From NCBI GenBank assembly GCA_044353905.1, contig JBILBA010000008.1:1-47854 (forward strand): DNA of 47,854 bases, written 5' to 3'. Both the position numbers and the translations under genes were made by a program. The notes under the pieces were generated by a model. The model made no database searches. It was given only the letters and a program-made list of their open reading frames with translations, and was not told where the DNA came from. The stretch comes from MWH-TA3 sp044353905 (lineage in GTDB: Bacteria; Actinomycetota; Actinomycetes; Actinomycetales; Microbacteriaceae). Of this stretch, positions 16,470 to 24,979 are shown one piece after another (positions within the stretch are counted from its first letter, which is position 1; the number at the start of each line of letters is the position of its first letter).

Positions 16470-17356
16470 GTGGCCGACTCTGGGATGTATTTCGGATCGG
16501 TTGCGTACCTGAGCATCGGGAACGACGCGGTGATGGTGAACCCGACCCCTGGAACACGCTGAGTGTGAACAATTCCGTCGAAGGCTTCCGCCCGACTCTT
16601 CATTTCTAACAGACCGCGTCCCGTGCTCTTTTCGATCAGCGCTTCCTGGTCGCTCTCGATTGTCACGCCCTCCGGGACGGCCTCTCCGGCCTTGAGTGCT
16701 CGGCGAGTTGCGGCTCGTTCGCCGTCGTCGTTGATCGCAATGGACAGCCCGTGGGGACCCCACGTCATGAGCACGTCGACCTCGGTGCCGGTTCCCCCAT
16801 GGATTCGGGCGTTGTCGATGGCTTCGGTGATGATTCTGAACAGCGCGAGCTCTGCGGATTGCGAGAGCGCGAAGCGATCGCCGGCTTCTTCGAGATTGAC
16901 GATGAGACCCTGTTCCTCCGCCTCGGCGAAGAGATGGGTGATGGAATCGAGCGTCGGCCAATCTTCGACCGATTCGTATCCTTGACCCGCGAGATCCATC
17001 GCTCGGCGCATATCGTCGAGAGCCGTTTTAGCGGTTTCCGAGAGCAATCGGGAGTGCCGTTGCAACGCTGGGCGGTCTTTGATGGATTGAAAAGCCGCGC
17101 TCTCAGAGCGTGCGAGGAGTTGCACCAAGGAACGCGTCACAATGGCCTGGTGTTCGTGGATGATTCGTAATCGGTCGGCCAATTCCGCTGCGCGCAGTGT
17201 GGCTTCGGTCTGACCGACGGTGGGTGTTGCCGACAGCGAAACGGCAGCCCTCGACTCGGTTCCCGTGCGCGATTTCCTGAAGAAAAAGAACGCCGCGGAA
17301 ACTGCTATCACCGCGATAACGGCGAGTAGCGTGTCCAGCAGTGTCCAGGTGCCCAT
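16466..17356 (-). CDS. Histidine-kinase-like membrane protein with degenerate H-box
   Basis: A 296-residue protein with one N-terminal membrane helix (about residues 7-26), a short linker, a dimerisation helix pair (62-122) and a GHKL ATPase domain (about 165-282). The helix reads RIIHEHQAIVTRSL, which aligns with the HisKA_3 motif RIARELHDVVAHSL. At the phospho-acceptor position the histidine is Gln70 and the following Asp is Ala71; His67 and His69 lie nearby. In the ATPase domain the N-box (TEAIDNARIHGG) is good, G1 is DDGER rather than DDGxG, and the second glycine box is GRGLLEMKSRAEAF. No response regulator gene is adjacent. The ATG has AAGGAG five bases upstream. It is coupled to azlC. 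Confidence 0.75.
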   Translation of the reverse strand: MGTWTLLDTLLAVIAVIAVSAAFFFFRKSRTGTESRAAVSLSATPTVGQTEATLRAAELADRLRIIHEHQAIVTRSLVQLLARSESAAFQSIKDRPALQRHSRLLSETAKTALDDMRRAMDLAGQGYESVEDWPTLDSITHLFAEAEEQGLIVNLEEAGDRFALSQSAELALFRIITEAIDNARIHGGTGTEVDVLMTWGPHGLSIAINDDGERAATRRALKAGEAVPEGVTIESDQEALIEKSTGRGLLEMKSRAEAFDGIVHTQRVPGVGFTITASFPMLRYATDPKYIPESAT

Positions 17357-17405
17357 TGCTTCTCCTTGGAGGTGATTCTCCGAGCTCATTGCCCTAGGTG
17401 TTTGG

Positions 17406-17478
17406 CTCCCCGACTTGGACTCGAACCAAGAACCTATCGGTTAACAGCCGATTGCTCTGCCAATTGAGCTATCGAGGA
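17406..17478 (-). tRNA. tRNA-Asn (GTT)
   Basis: A 73-base cloverleaf on the minus strand: acceptor TCCTCGA/TCGGGGA, D-arm GCTCAATTGGCAGAGC, anticodon loop CTGTTAA (anticodon GTT), T-arm with TTCGAGT loop, discriminator G, and CCA not encoded. All stems pair. It sits between the kinase-like gene and the hydroxyacid dehydrogenase gene, same strand. Confidence 0.96.
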
Positions 17479-17510
17479 AGGTGTATTTCACTATACCAAA
17501 ACTCTCGGAT

Positions 17511-18518
17511 TCAATAACCTGCGCGAGTGTCGACAATGCCGACAAAAGACGTCCCCGCGAGGAACGCTCTGACGTTTCGTTCGATTCGCGTGCCCAGCAG
17601 GTGCGCGGTCATGAGCGGAGTGTCAGCCGAATGGGACGTGATGACGCACCGCGGTATTTGCCATAACGGATGATCGGCCGGCAGAGGCTCAGGGTCGCTG
17701 ACGTCGAGCCCCGCCCCCCACAGTTCATCGGCGTTGAGCGCCGCGACGAGCGCGTCCTGATCGAGCAGCGCGCCGCGGGCGATGTTGACCAGCACAGCGT
17801 GGCTGGGCAGGAGGGACAACTCGGTTGCACCGATGATGTGGTGGGTCTCGGAAGTCGCCGCTGCAGCCAGAATCAGGACGTCCGCCGTCGGCAACACCGC
17901 GTGCAACTCTTGTGCCGTTACCGTGTGCGTCGCACCGGAAAGGGGTTCGTGGGACCGCCGGACAACGGTAACCGTCGGTCGGAACGGTGCAAGGAGTCGA
18001 ATCAGTTCGGTCGTGATTCCGCCCGCACCGAGGATGACGACGTGATTGCCGTAAAGCGATAATCCCGTGCGTACCTTCTGCCACACCGCGTCTCGCGATT
18101 TTGAGGGCAACTCGCGCTGAAGCGCCAGGGTGAGAGCGAACGCGTGTTCCGCGACTGGCTCGGCGTACGAACCCTTTGCCGACGTGAAAACAGGAGCCGC
18201 GTCGTGATCAATTGTCGCGAAGATGTCCCGAAAACCGTCGACGCCGGCCCACGGCAACTGCACCCATTCGATACCGGGATGGCTATCCAAGATCTGCGTC
18301 AATTCATCGGCGCGCTTTTCGCTGAGCCACACTAGCCCTCGGGTTTCACTCGACAGCGGAGCAACCGTCCCACCACCCGCCTCGACCGCGGCGACAAACG
18401 AATCGTTCTGAGTCGGTTCCACCGCAATCGGACCTGGGGTTGGAACACGATGAGGTGCCGATGGCGACGAGCCGGGGAGGTCGCGGTGCTGTTCGGGGCG
18501 ATCGGGGGCAACAGACAC
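17511..18518 (-). CDS. D-isomer-specific 2-hydroxyacid dehydrogenase family protein
   Basis: A 335-residue NAD(P)-dependent oxidoreductase that would interconvert a 2-keto acid and a D-2-hydroxy acid. The nucleotide-binding fold has GAGGITTEL as its glycine motif. Catalytic elements are the Arg in NIARGALLDQDAL, the Glu in DVSDPEPLPADHPLW and the His in ITSHSADT. A family-typical AEPVAEHAFAL helix precedes the cofactor domain. The substrate is not assignable. The GTG start lies four bases after the dnaG stop, and the end of dnaG supplies GGAG as a Shine-Dalgarno sequence, so it is probably coupled to dnaG. The N-terminal 25 residues are proline-rich and poorly conserved in type, so a later start is possible. 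Confidence 0.85.
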   Translation of the reverse strand: MSVAPDRPEQHRDLPGSSPSAPHRVPTPGPIAVEPTQNDSFVAAVEAGGGTVAPLSSETRGLVWLSEKRADELTQILDSHPGIEWVQLPWAGVDGFRDIFATIDHDAAPVFTSAKGSYAEPVAEHAFALTLALQRELPSKSRDAVWQKVRTGLSLYGNHVVILGAGGITTELIRLLAPFRPTVTVVRRSHEPLSGATHTVTAQELHAVLPTADVLILAAAATSETHHIIGATELSLLPSHAVLVNIARGALLDQDALVAALNADELWGAGLDVSDPEPLPADHPLWQIPRCVITSHSADTPLMTAHLLGTRIERNVRAFLAGTSFVGIVDTRAGY

Positions 18519-18522
18519 GGCG

Positions 18523-20433
18523 CTACTCCACCTTCAGGGTTCGTCGGCGCACCTCGAGTTCCGAAATGCGGTGTTGTAAAGAACTGTGTTCAGGGTCGCC
18601 CTCTGGTGTCCGCTGCAGAACGCTGTGTAGTTCGTCGCGTTGACGGATGAGGTCGGCCTCGATGACGGCGATGGCAACATCGACGACGTAGGTGGCGATG
18701 TTGAGGGCGGTTCGGCGTTCCTCTTCCGCGACGCGCGCAATAACCGCCGCGTCGTCCTCGACTCTCGACTTGGCGATTGTGACCCGTCTGACCGGGATGT
18801 CGACCATCGCGAGTTCCGACACAAGGGGGCGCAATTCCTCGCCAGACTCGTCAATCACTCGAGAAATCCAGTTCGGGGAGGCAAAATCTGAGAATACGGA
18901 CACCATCGCGCCGCGAATGCGGCTGAGCGACGGGTTGGTGAAGTGGCACGCAACGATGTCCCCCGCTCGGGAAAGTCCGATGAGTTCCGGGTATCGAAGC
19001 AACGCCACGATGACGTCACGTTCGCGTTTGGCGTTGACATCGGCGCCAAGAGACGCGAACGATCCGATTGCGCCGGAATCTTTTTCGACCTCGATGACGA
19101 CTCGGCTACTGCCGGCGCGCATCGCTGCGCGAACGTCGGCAGGCTCTACGCCCAGCCATCCCGACACGACGCGGATGTATCCGTCGATCATCGAGCGATC
19201 CTTGATTCCGGTAATGATGGGTGCGACGGCTCGTGTCGCGTGGACACGACCTTCGACCGTCGACAGGTCAAAGCCGGCAATTGTTCGACGGATGATGAAT
19301 TCGAACAGAGGCGTTTTGGTCTCGAAGATCGCAGCCAGCGCCGCGTCCCCACGCTGTTGCCGAAGGTCGGACGGGTCGAGTCCGTCCGGCGCGACCACTA
19401 CGAAGGTGTTCGCCACGAATTTGGAGTCCTCGGCGAATGCCTTGGACGCCGCTTTTTGGCCAGCCTCGTCCGGGTCGAACGTGAAGATGACCTCACCGCG
19501 ACTGCGGGAATCCCCCGCATCGATGTCCCCCAAAACTCTGCGGATCAACGAGACGTGATCGCTTCCGAATGCCGTGCCGCACGTCGCCACCGCCGTCGTG
19601 ATGCCCGCGAGGTGGCAGGCCATGACGTCGGTGTACCCCTCGACGACGACGACTTTGCGATCCTTGGAAATGTTGCGCTTGGCGAGGTCGAGACCATAGA
19701 GAACTTTCGCCTTGTGATAGACGGGCGTTTCGGGGGTGTTGAGGTATTTCGGTCCGTTGTCGTCGTCTCGAAGGCGACGCGCACCGAACCCGATGGTCGC
19801 ACCCGTCACATCTCGAATCGGCCAGACAAGCCTGCCGCGAAAGCGGTCGTACACACCTCGTTCACCGCGCGACAGCAGTCCAGCAGCTTCGAGTTCGACC
19901 TCGGTGAATTTCTTTGCCGAGAGGTACTTGCGCAGCGCATCGAACGAGTTCGGCGCGTAACCAACCCCGAACATTTCACAGGCCGCTCGGTCGAAACCTC
20001 GACCCGTCAAGAAGTCTCGGCCGAATTCCGCCTCAGGCGACGACAGTTGCTCGATGAAATACAGTTCGGCCGCGCGATTGGCTTCTAGCAATCGGGATCG
20101 GTTACCCGATTCACGTTCCGGGCTACCGTCTTCGTATGTCAACGAAAAGTTGATTGTCGCCGCGACCTTTTCGACGGCTTCCGAAAAGGTCATCATGTCG
20201 ATCTGTTGCAAGAACTTGTAGACGTCGCCGCTTTCTCCGCACCCGAAACACTTGTACATTCCGACATTCGGCCGAACACTGAAACTTGGTGATTTTTCAT
20301 CGTGAAATGGGCACAAACCTTTGAGCGAATCGGCCCCGCCGCGCTTGAGAGTGACGTATTGCCCGACGATATCCGCAATATTGGCGCGCTGCTTTACCTC
20401 GTCGATATCCGATTTCCGTATGAGCCCAGCCAC
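18523..20433 (-). CDS. dnaG: DNA primase
   Basis: Makes RNA primers at the replication fork, working with the replicative helicase. The 636-residue protein has the N-terminal CHC2 zinc finger (Cys41, His44, Cys62, Cys65). The RNA-polymerase domain follows with the Toprim motifs VVEGYTDVMA and FTFDPDEAG holding the metal-binding acidic residues, and the C-terminal helical region interacts with helicase. Its length is normal. The GTG start follows TAGAAT by six bases, predicting a leaderless mRNA. Confidence 0.97.
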   Translation of the reverse strand: MAGLIRKSDIDEVKQRANIADIVGQYVTLKRGGADSLKGLCPFHDEKSPSFSVRPNVGMYKCFGCGESGDVYKFLQQIDMMTFSEAVEKVAATINFSLTYEDGSPERESGNRSRLLEANRAAELYFIEQLSSPEAEFGRDFLTGRGFDRAACEMFGVGYAPNSFDALRKYLSAKKFTEVELEAAGLLSRGERGVYDRFRGRLVWPIRDVTGATIGFGARRLRDDDNGPKYLNTPETPVYHKAKVLYGLDLAKRNISKDRKVVVVEGYTDVMACHLAGITTAVATCGTAFGSDHVSLIRRVLGDIDAGDSRSRGEVIFTFDPDEAGQKAASKAFAEDSKFVANTFVVVAPDGLDPSDLRQQRGDAALAAIFETKTPLFEFIIRRTIAGFDLSTVEGRVHATRAVAPIITGIKDRSMIDGYIRVVSGWLGVEPADVRAAMRAGSSRVVIEVEKDSGAIGSFASLGADVNAKRERDVIVALLRYPELIGLSRAGDIVACHFTNPSLSRIRGAMVSVFSDFASPNWISRVIDESGEELRPLVSELAMVDIPVRRVTIAKSRVEDDAAVIARVAEEERRTALNIATYVVDVAIAVIEADLIRQRDELHSVLQRTPEGDPEHSSLQHRISELEVRRRTLKVE

Positions 20434-20439
20434 GACCCC

Positions 20440-20445
20440 ATTCTA
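20440..20445 (-). promoter_or_regulatory. Leaderless -10 box (TAGAAT) of dnaG
   Basis: TAGAAT on the minus strand, six bases (GGGGTC) before the dnaG GTG at 20433. Confidence 0.5.
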
Positions 20446-20469
20446 CGGAGTGGTCTGACAGGTTCGGGG

Positions 20470-20481
20470 GCTAAGCCGGCT
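20470..20481. other. 12-bp perfect palindrome downstream of the unknown membrane protein gene
   Basis: TAAGCCGGCTTA is a perfect palindrome between the stop of the 20486-21109 gene and the dnaG promoter. With no loop it is a poor terminator; it could be a protein-binding site. Nothing else is seen in this short gap. Confidence 0.3.
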
Positions 20482-20485
20482 TACC

Positions 20486-21109
20486 TCAGGACAATACGGC
20501 CGGGATGCTGAAGAGGATGAACAGTCCAACTGACCATAGGACTGTTGAGAAAACAACCAGATAAGCGACAAGGTTTTTTACCTTCATCACGGCCGTGACA
20601 CCCAAAAGGAACAAGGAAACAGCAAACAAGGCCGTCAGCATCTGGAGTGTATTGCTGTAACCGCTCTCCGTGTTCGATAGTTGCCAGTATTCGTCTCCGC
20701 TGGCCCACGTTTCGTCGTAAGGGCCATACAGAGCCTCCATGTAGGGGGCACAGTTTGCCAATTGACTCATCGGGTCCTCAACAAAGCACGGCCACGCATT
20801 CGTGTACAACTCATACGACCCGTTGTTGGTCCGAAGGTCATCGTAAAGGTCGTCGACGTTGACTCCGTCAATGAAATGACGAACTTTCTTGTCTTTCCAG
20901 ACGGTCAAATCGTCTCGATACTTCACTTCTGCCGTGACGAACTTGTTGTTCGCGTCGGCCAAAATCAGCGCGTATTCAGACCGAGCGTCGCCTGCCCGAC
21001 CGTCGTGTAAAGACGATTGGACCGCTGCCCACGCTGCGGTGGTTGACACCACGCCAAGCATCACGACAATCAACAAGTCACGCGATAAGCGCTCCATAAT
21101 GCTGTTCAT
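20486..21109 (-). CDS. Unrecognised membrane protein with a large extracytoplasmic domain
   Basis: I do not recognise a family for this 207-residue protein. An N-terminal hydrophobic helix (about residues 12-29, with AAWAA after it) could be a signal anchor. It is followed by about 115 polar residues rich in Asp, Tyr, Asn and Trp with two cysteines (WPCFVEDP and ANCAPYM), which could form a disulfide outside the cell. Two C-terminal helices follow (about 153-173 and 181-204). The topology suggests a surface sensor or assembly factor, but no function is claimed. It lies alone between dgt and dnaG on the same strand. An ATG four codons later (MERLS) is an alternative start. Confidence 0.6.
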   Translation of the reverse strand: MNSIMERLSRDLLIVVMLGVVSTTAAWAAVQSSLHDGRAGDARSEYALILADANNKFVTAEVKYRDDLTVWKDKKVRHFIDGVNVDDLYDDLRTNNGSYELYTNAWPCFVEDPMSQLANCAPYMEALYGPYDETWASGDEYWQLSNTESGYSNTLQMLTALFAVSLFLLGVTAVMKVKNLVAYLVVFSTVLWSVGLFILFSIPAVLS

Positions 21110-21181
21110 TTTCCCAACTTTCCCCCAGCGCGGTTTTCAGCAGAATAGCACCAGAGTACTGAGGCGCCTAGCGTACGTATC

Positions 21182-21197
21182 TCGCGCACCTGCGCGA
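21182..21197 (-). terminator. Hairpin after dgt
   Basis: TCGCGC and GCGCGA form a perfect 6-bp stem around AGGT five bases after the dgt stop. There is no U-run; U-less hairpins are sometimes proposed as terminators in Actinobacteria. A separate TATTCT box for the next gene lies downstream, consistent with a transcription-unit boundary. Confidence 0.4.
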
Positions 21198-21202
21198 CGC
21201 GA

Positions 21203-22447
21203 TCACAGAGTCAACCGCTCGTGCCAGGCGAGTGCACTCTGATCCGTTAGCGATGCAACCTGATCGATGACTGCGCGCATGGCTTCGGCTTCCGACGTCG
21301 CCTCGCGATAATCCGCAGCGAAACCCGGTTCGAGGTGGTCGGTTCCCGACGCGGCGAGAACCGCACACAATTCCTGAATCAGTTCGCGCTGACGAGAATA
21401 GATTGGCCTCCGCGATTCGTGAGACATGACGTTCGCGGCGACAATTCCCTTGAGTACCGCGATTTCGGCACGGGTTTCTGCCGGTACGACGACGTCCGCT
21501 CCGAATCGAACGAGACTGCTCGCCGTCGCGTGTTCACGGGTCGCTGCCGTCGCCGACCCTGCGAATCGACCAATCAGCGTCGATGTGAGGTTTTTCAGAG
21601 CGCCCATTTCCTGGCGCGACCCCTCCCAGGTTTCAATCCACGAGGTCAGTCCATCAAGGCGATCAAACGCCGCGACGAGTTCGTCGTGCGGAAGCTCGCC
21701 GCCGATCCATTCGACCATCGAGTCGACGAGGTCCTCGTGGTCAACACGAGACGACAGCGCGCGAACATCGATGTACCCGCTCACAATCGCGTCTTCGAAG
21801 TCGTGCACCGAATACCCGATGTCATCGGACAGGTCCATGACTTGCGCTTCGATGCACAATCTACGGTCCTCCGCACCTGCTCGGACCCATTCGAAAATGG
21901 GGATGTCTGATTCGTACACGCCGAATTTGGTGCGGCCGCCCGGCTCGGCGACACCTGTTTCCTGGGTCCACGGATATTTGCACGACGCGTCGAGGCTGGC
22001 TCGAGTGAGGTTGAGTCCGAAACTGCGACCAGCGTCGTCAAACACCTTGGGTTCGATCCGGGTGAGGATTCGAAGCGTTTGCGCGTTGCCCTCAAAGCCC
22101 CCGAACGGCAGCGCCCAGTCGTTGAGCGCCTTCTCGCCGTTGTGTCCGAACGGTGGGTGCCCGAGGTCGTGTGCGAGGCAGGCGGTGTCGACCAGGTCGG
22201 GGTCGAGCCCAAGACTCGCGCCAATTTCACGGCCGACCTGTGCGACTTCGAGCGAATGCGTCAGGCGGTTTCGCGCAAAATCGAGTCCCGCGGTCGGGGA
22301 AAGCACCTGCGTCTTGGCTGCAAGGCGGCGAAGCGCGCTCGAGTGCAAGAGCCGACCGCGGTCGCGGGCAAAATCGGACCGTTCCCCCTTTGACCCCTCG
22401 GGGAAGGCGCGCTCGAGGTCGAACGCGGTGTAGCCGTTATCCGCCAT
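21203..22447 (-). CDS. dgt: Deoxyguanosinetriphosphate triphosphohydrolase-like protein
   Basis: HD-domain enzyme that hydrolyses dNTPs, classically dGTP, to the deoxynucleoside and triphosphate, controlling nucleotide pools. The 414-residue protein has the HD metal motif: His in RLTHSLEVAQ, His-Asp in CLAHDLGHPPFGHNGE, and the later Asp in DLSDDIGYSVHDFEDA. It belongs to the dGTPase-like subgroup common in Gram-positive bacteria. Its start overlaps the dusB end by 11 bases; it is the last gene of the recO-uppS-glyS-dusB-dgt group. Confidence 0.93.
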   Translation of the reverse strand: MADNGYTAFDLERAFPEGSKGERSDFARDRGRLLHSSALRRLAAKTQVLSPTAGLDFARNRLTHSLEVAQVGREIGASLGLDPDLVDTACLAHDLGHPPFGHNGEKALNDWALPFGGFEGNAQTLRILTRIEPKVFDDAGRSFGLNLTRASLDASCKYPWTQETGVAEPGGRTKFGVYESDIPIFEWVRAGAEDRRLCIEAQVMDLSDDIGYSVHDFEDAIVSGYIDVRALSSRVDHEDLVDSMVEWIGGELPHDELVAAFDRLDGLTSWIETWEGSRQEMGALKNLTSTLIGRFAGSATAATREHATASSLVRFGADVVVPAETRAEIAVLKGIVAANVMSHESRRPIYSRQRELIQELCAVLAASGTDHLEPGFAADYREATSEAEAMRAVIDQVASLTDQSALAWHERLTL

Positions 22448-23561
22448 TGTGGCTCGATTCGGTGTCGACCAATTCCTTCATGTGCGAACCTAAAATCTCG
22501 CGGGAGTCCAGCCAACCGTCCGGCAACGACGGCCGTTTCGGGTTACCGGCCCGCCCACGCTGACCCTCTGCATCCGCACCGGGATACGGGGCGTCACGGT
22601 CGAGATCGGCGAGAACTGCGTCCATCTCTGTGAGGCTACCCACCAGGGCAAGTGCCGACCGAGTTTCTCCACCGACGGCGTACCCCTTGAAATACCACGC
22701 GACGTGTTTACGAATGTCACGGCAACCGTGGTTCTCGTCCTCGAGGAATTCGACGAGCAGTTCGGCATGGCGACGGAAGGCGTCGGCAACGAACCCGAGG
22801 TTCGGGGTGATCGGCTCGACGTCCTTTCCAAAGGCACGCTCGAGGTCAGCGAACAACCACGGACGACCGAGGCACCCGCGACCCACGACTACGCCGTCGC
22901 ACCCGGTTTCGTCGACCATGCGCTTGGCATCGTCACCGCTCCAAATGTCGCCGTTTCCGAGGATTGGCACGTCGGGGATTTCTGACTTGAGCGTGCGAAT
23001 TGCGTCCCAGTGCGCGTTCCCCGAATAATGCTGGGCCGCGGTACGGGCGTGAAGGCCGATGGCCGAAACTCCGATGTCCGCGGCGATTCGAGCGGCGTCG
23101 AGATACGTGAGGTGATCGTCGTCGATACCCATTCGCATCTTGATAGTGACCGGTACGTCTCCTGCTGCCTCGACGGTCGCCTGCAGAATCTGTTCGAACA
23201 AGGTCGTCTTCCACGGCAGGGCAGCGCCACCGCCCTTTCGCGTGACCTTGGGGACGGGGCACCCGAAGTTCATGTCGACGTGATCAGCGTGGCCTTCGTC
23301 AACAAGGATCCTGGTCGCTTCTCCGAGAGTCTTTGGGTCGACGCCATACAACTGAATCGACCGAGTCGTTTCCGAAGGGTGGTGTTGAATCAAACGCATC
23401 GTCGTCGGGTTCCGCTCGACCAACGCCCGAGCAGTGATCATCTCAGAGACGAACAGCCCGCTGCCGTATTCTCGGCACAACCGCCGAAACGCCGTGTTCG
23501 TGATCCCCGCCATCGGGGCGAGGATGACGGGAACGTCCGTTTCGATCGGGCCGATGCGCAT
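22437..23561 (-). CDS. dusB: tRNA-dihydrouridine synthase (DusB-like)
   Basis: FMN-dependent enzyme reducing specific uridines to dihydrouridine in the tRNA D-loop. The 374-residue protein shows the TIM-barrel motifs APMAGITNTAFRRLCREYGSGLFVSEM, the catalytic-cysteine segment DMNFGCPVPKV, the FMN phosphate-binding GNGDIW and the flavin loop GRGCLGRPW. The C-terminal tail of about 45 residues is charged and lies beyond the usual domain end. The ATG start lies one base after the glyS stop, suggesting co-expression. Confidence 0.94.
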   Translation of the reverse strand: MRIGPIETDVPVILAPMAGITNTAFRRLCREYGSGLFVSEMITARALVERNPTTMRLIQHHPSETTRSIQLYGVDPKTLGEATRILVDEGHADHVDMNFGCPVPKVTRKGGGAALPWKTTLFEQILQATVEAAGDVPVTIKMRMGIDDDHLTYLDAARIAADIGVSAIGLHARTAAQHYSGNAHWDAIRTLKSEIPDVPILGNGDIWSGDDAKRMVDETGCDGVVVGRGCLGRPWLFADLERAFGKDVEPITPNLGFVADAFRRHAELLVEFLEDENHGCRDIRKHVAWYFKGYAVGGETRSALALVGSLTEMDAVLADLDRDAPYPGADAEGQRGRAGNPKRPSLPDGWLDSREILGSHMKELVDTESSHNGG

Positions 23562-23562
23562 G

Positions 23563-24948
23563 TCAGGCGCCTAGGAGTCGCTCCGCGAGGTAACCCTCGA
23601 GTCGGTCGAGTGACACACGCTCTTGCGCCATCGTGTCTCGTTCGCGAACCGTCACGGCTTTGTCCTCGAGCGTGTCGAAATCGACAGTGATGGCGAATGG
23701 AGTTCCGATTTCGTCCTGGCGACGGTATCGGCGTCCAATCGCACCAGCGTCATCAAAATCGATGTTCCAATGCTTGCGGAGGCTTTCGGCGAGGTCGCGC
23801 GCCAAAGGCGACAGTTCCTCGTGGCGCGACAGAGGCAAAACTGCGGCCTTGACCGGAGCAAGACGGCGATCGAGGCGCAGAACCGTGCGAACGTCGACTC
23901 CACCCTTGGTGTTCGGCGCTTCGTCTTCGTAATACGCGTCGACCAGGAACGCCATGAGCGAACGTGTCAGTCCAGCCGCTGGCTCAATCACATACGGAGT
24001 CCAGCGTTCGTTCGTCGCTTGATCAAAATAGGACAGTTCTGTTCCCGAGGCTGCCGAGTGGGTCTTCAGGTCAAAATCAGTGCGGTTTGCCACGCCTTCG
24101 AGTTCACCGAACTCCCCCGACGAAAAACCAAAACGGTATTCGATGTCGACTGTTCGCTTGGAATAGTGCGACAATTTCTCTTTCGGGTGTTCAAATAGGC
24201 GAAGGTTCTCGGGGTTAATACCGAGGTCGGTGTACCAGCGTAGGCGCTCGTCAATCCAGTACTGGTGCCATTCCTCGTCCGTTCCGGGCTCGACAAAGAA
24301 TTCCATCTCCATCTGTTCGAATTCACGGGTGCGGAAAATGAAGTTTCCCGGCGTGATCTCGTTGCGGAACGACTTTCCGATCTGGCCGATGCCGAACGGG
24401 GGCTTCTGGCGCGCCGACGACACGACATTATTGAAGTTCACAAAGATCCCCTGAGCGGTTTCGGGGCGCAGATAGTGCATCCCAGATTCGTCTTCAATCG
24501 GCCCGAGATAGGTCTTGAGCATGCCCGAGAATTCCTTGGGCTCGGTCCACTGCCCGCGAGTGCCGCAGTGCCCACAGGCGATGTCGGCCAGGCCATTTTC
24601 AGCGGGGCGACCCTTCTTCTCTTCGAACTCTTCTTCGAGGTGGTCCGCACGGAAACGCTTGTGGCACGACAGGCACTCGACGAGTGGGTCGCTGAAAACC
24701 TCGACGTGGCCGGACGCTTCCCACACGGCGCGCGGCAAAATGACGGACGAATCGAGTCCGACGACATCGGGCCGGTTCTGCACCATCGCCTTCCACCACT
24801 GACGCTTGATGTTCTCTTTGAGCTCGACGCCGAGCGGTCCGTAATCCCACGCGGAACGGCTTCCGCCATAGATTTCGCCGGCTTGAAACACGAATCCACG
24901 TCGTTTCGCGAGCGAAATAACGGAATCAATTCGGTTGTTCTGAGCCAC
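23563..24948 (-). CDS. glyS: Glycyl-tRNA synthetase (homodimeric class II)
   Basis: Charges tRNA-Gly with glycine. The 461 residues match the alpha2 single-chain type. N-terminal YGGSRSAWDYGPLGVELKENIK, the RPETAQGIFVNF motif-2 region, IGKSFRNEITP, and the C-terminal anticodon-binding domain around residues 360-455 (LAPVKAAVLPL) are all visible. A putative zinc-site pair, CLSCHKRF and CGHCGTRG, lies around residues 93-137. The GTG start follows a GAGGAG Shine-Dalgarno sequence. It lies 31 bases after uppS on the same strand. Confidence 0.96.
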   Translation of the reverse strand: MAQNNRIDSVISLAKRRGFVFQAGEIYGGSRSAWDYGPLGVELKENIKRQWWKAMVQNRPDVVGLDSSVILPRAVWEASGHVEVFSDPLVECLSCHKRFRADHLEEEFEEKKGRPAENGLADIACGHCGTRGQWTEPKEFSGMLKTYLGPIEDESGMHYLRPETAQGIFVNFNNVVSSARQKPPFGIGQIGKSFRNEITPGNFIFRTREFEQMEMEFFVEPGTDEEWHQYWIDERLRWYTDLGINPENLRLFEHPKEKLSHYSKRTVDIEYRFGFSSGEFGELEGVANRTDFDLKTHSAASGTELSYFDQATNERWTPYVIEPAAGLTRSLMAFLVDAYYEDEAPNTKGGVDVRTVLRLDRRLAPVKAAVLPLSRHEELSPLARDLAESLRKHWNIDFDDAGAIGRRYRRQDEIGTPFAITVDFDTLEDKAVTVRERDTMAQERVSLDRLEGYLAERLLGA

Positions 24949-24979
24949 GGGTCTCCTCTAAGAACGGCGTCCCGCCAGT

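Noticed and set aside
16470..16961. Upstream extension of the azlC frame to 388 residues
   Set aside because: The extension runs through the kinase gene in another frame, is Arg-rich and unlike AzlC; the GTGA overlap start gives a normal AzlC length.
18692..20088. Long plus-strand open frames opposite dnaG
   Set aside because: Two overlapping antisense frames with biased composition; dnaG has all its motifs on the minus strand.
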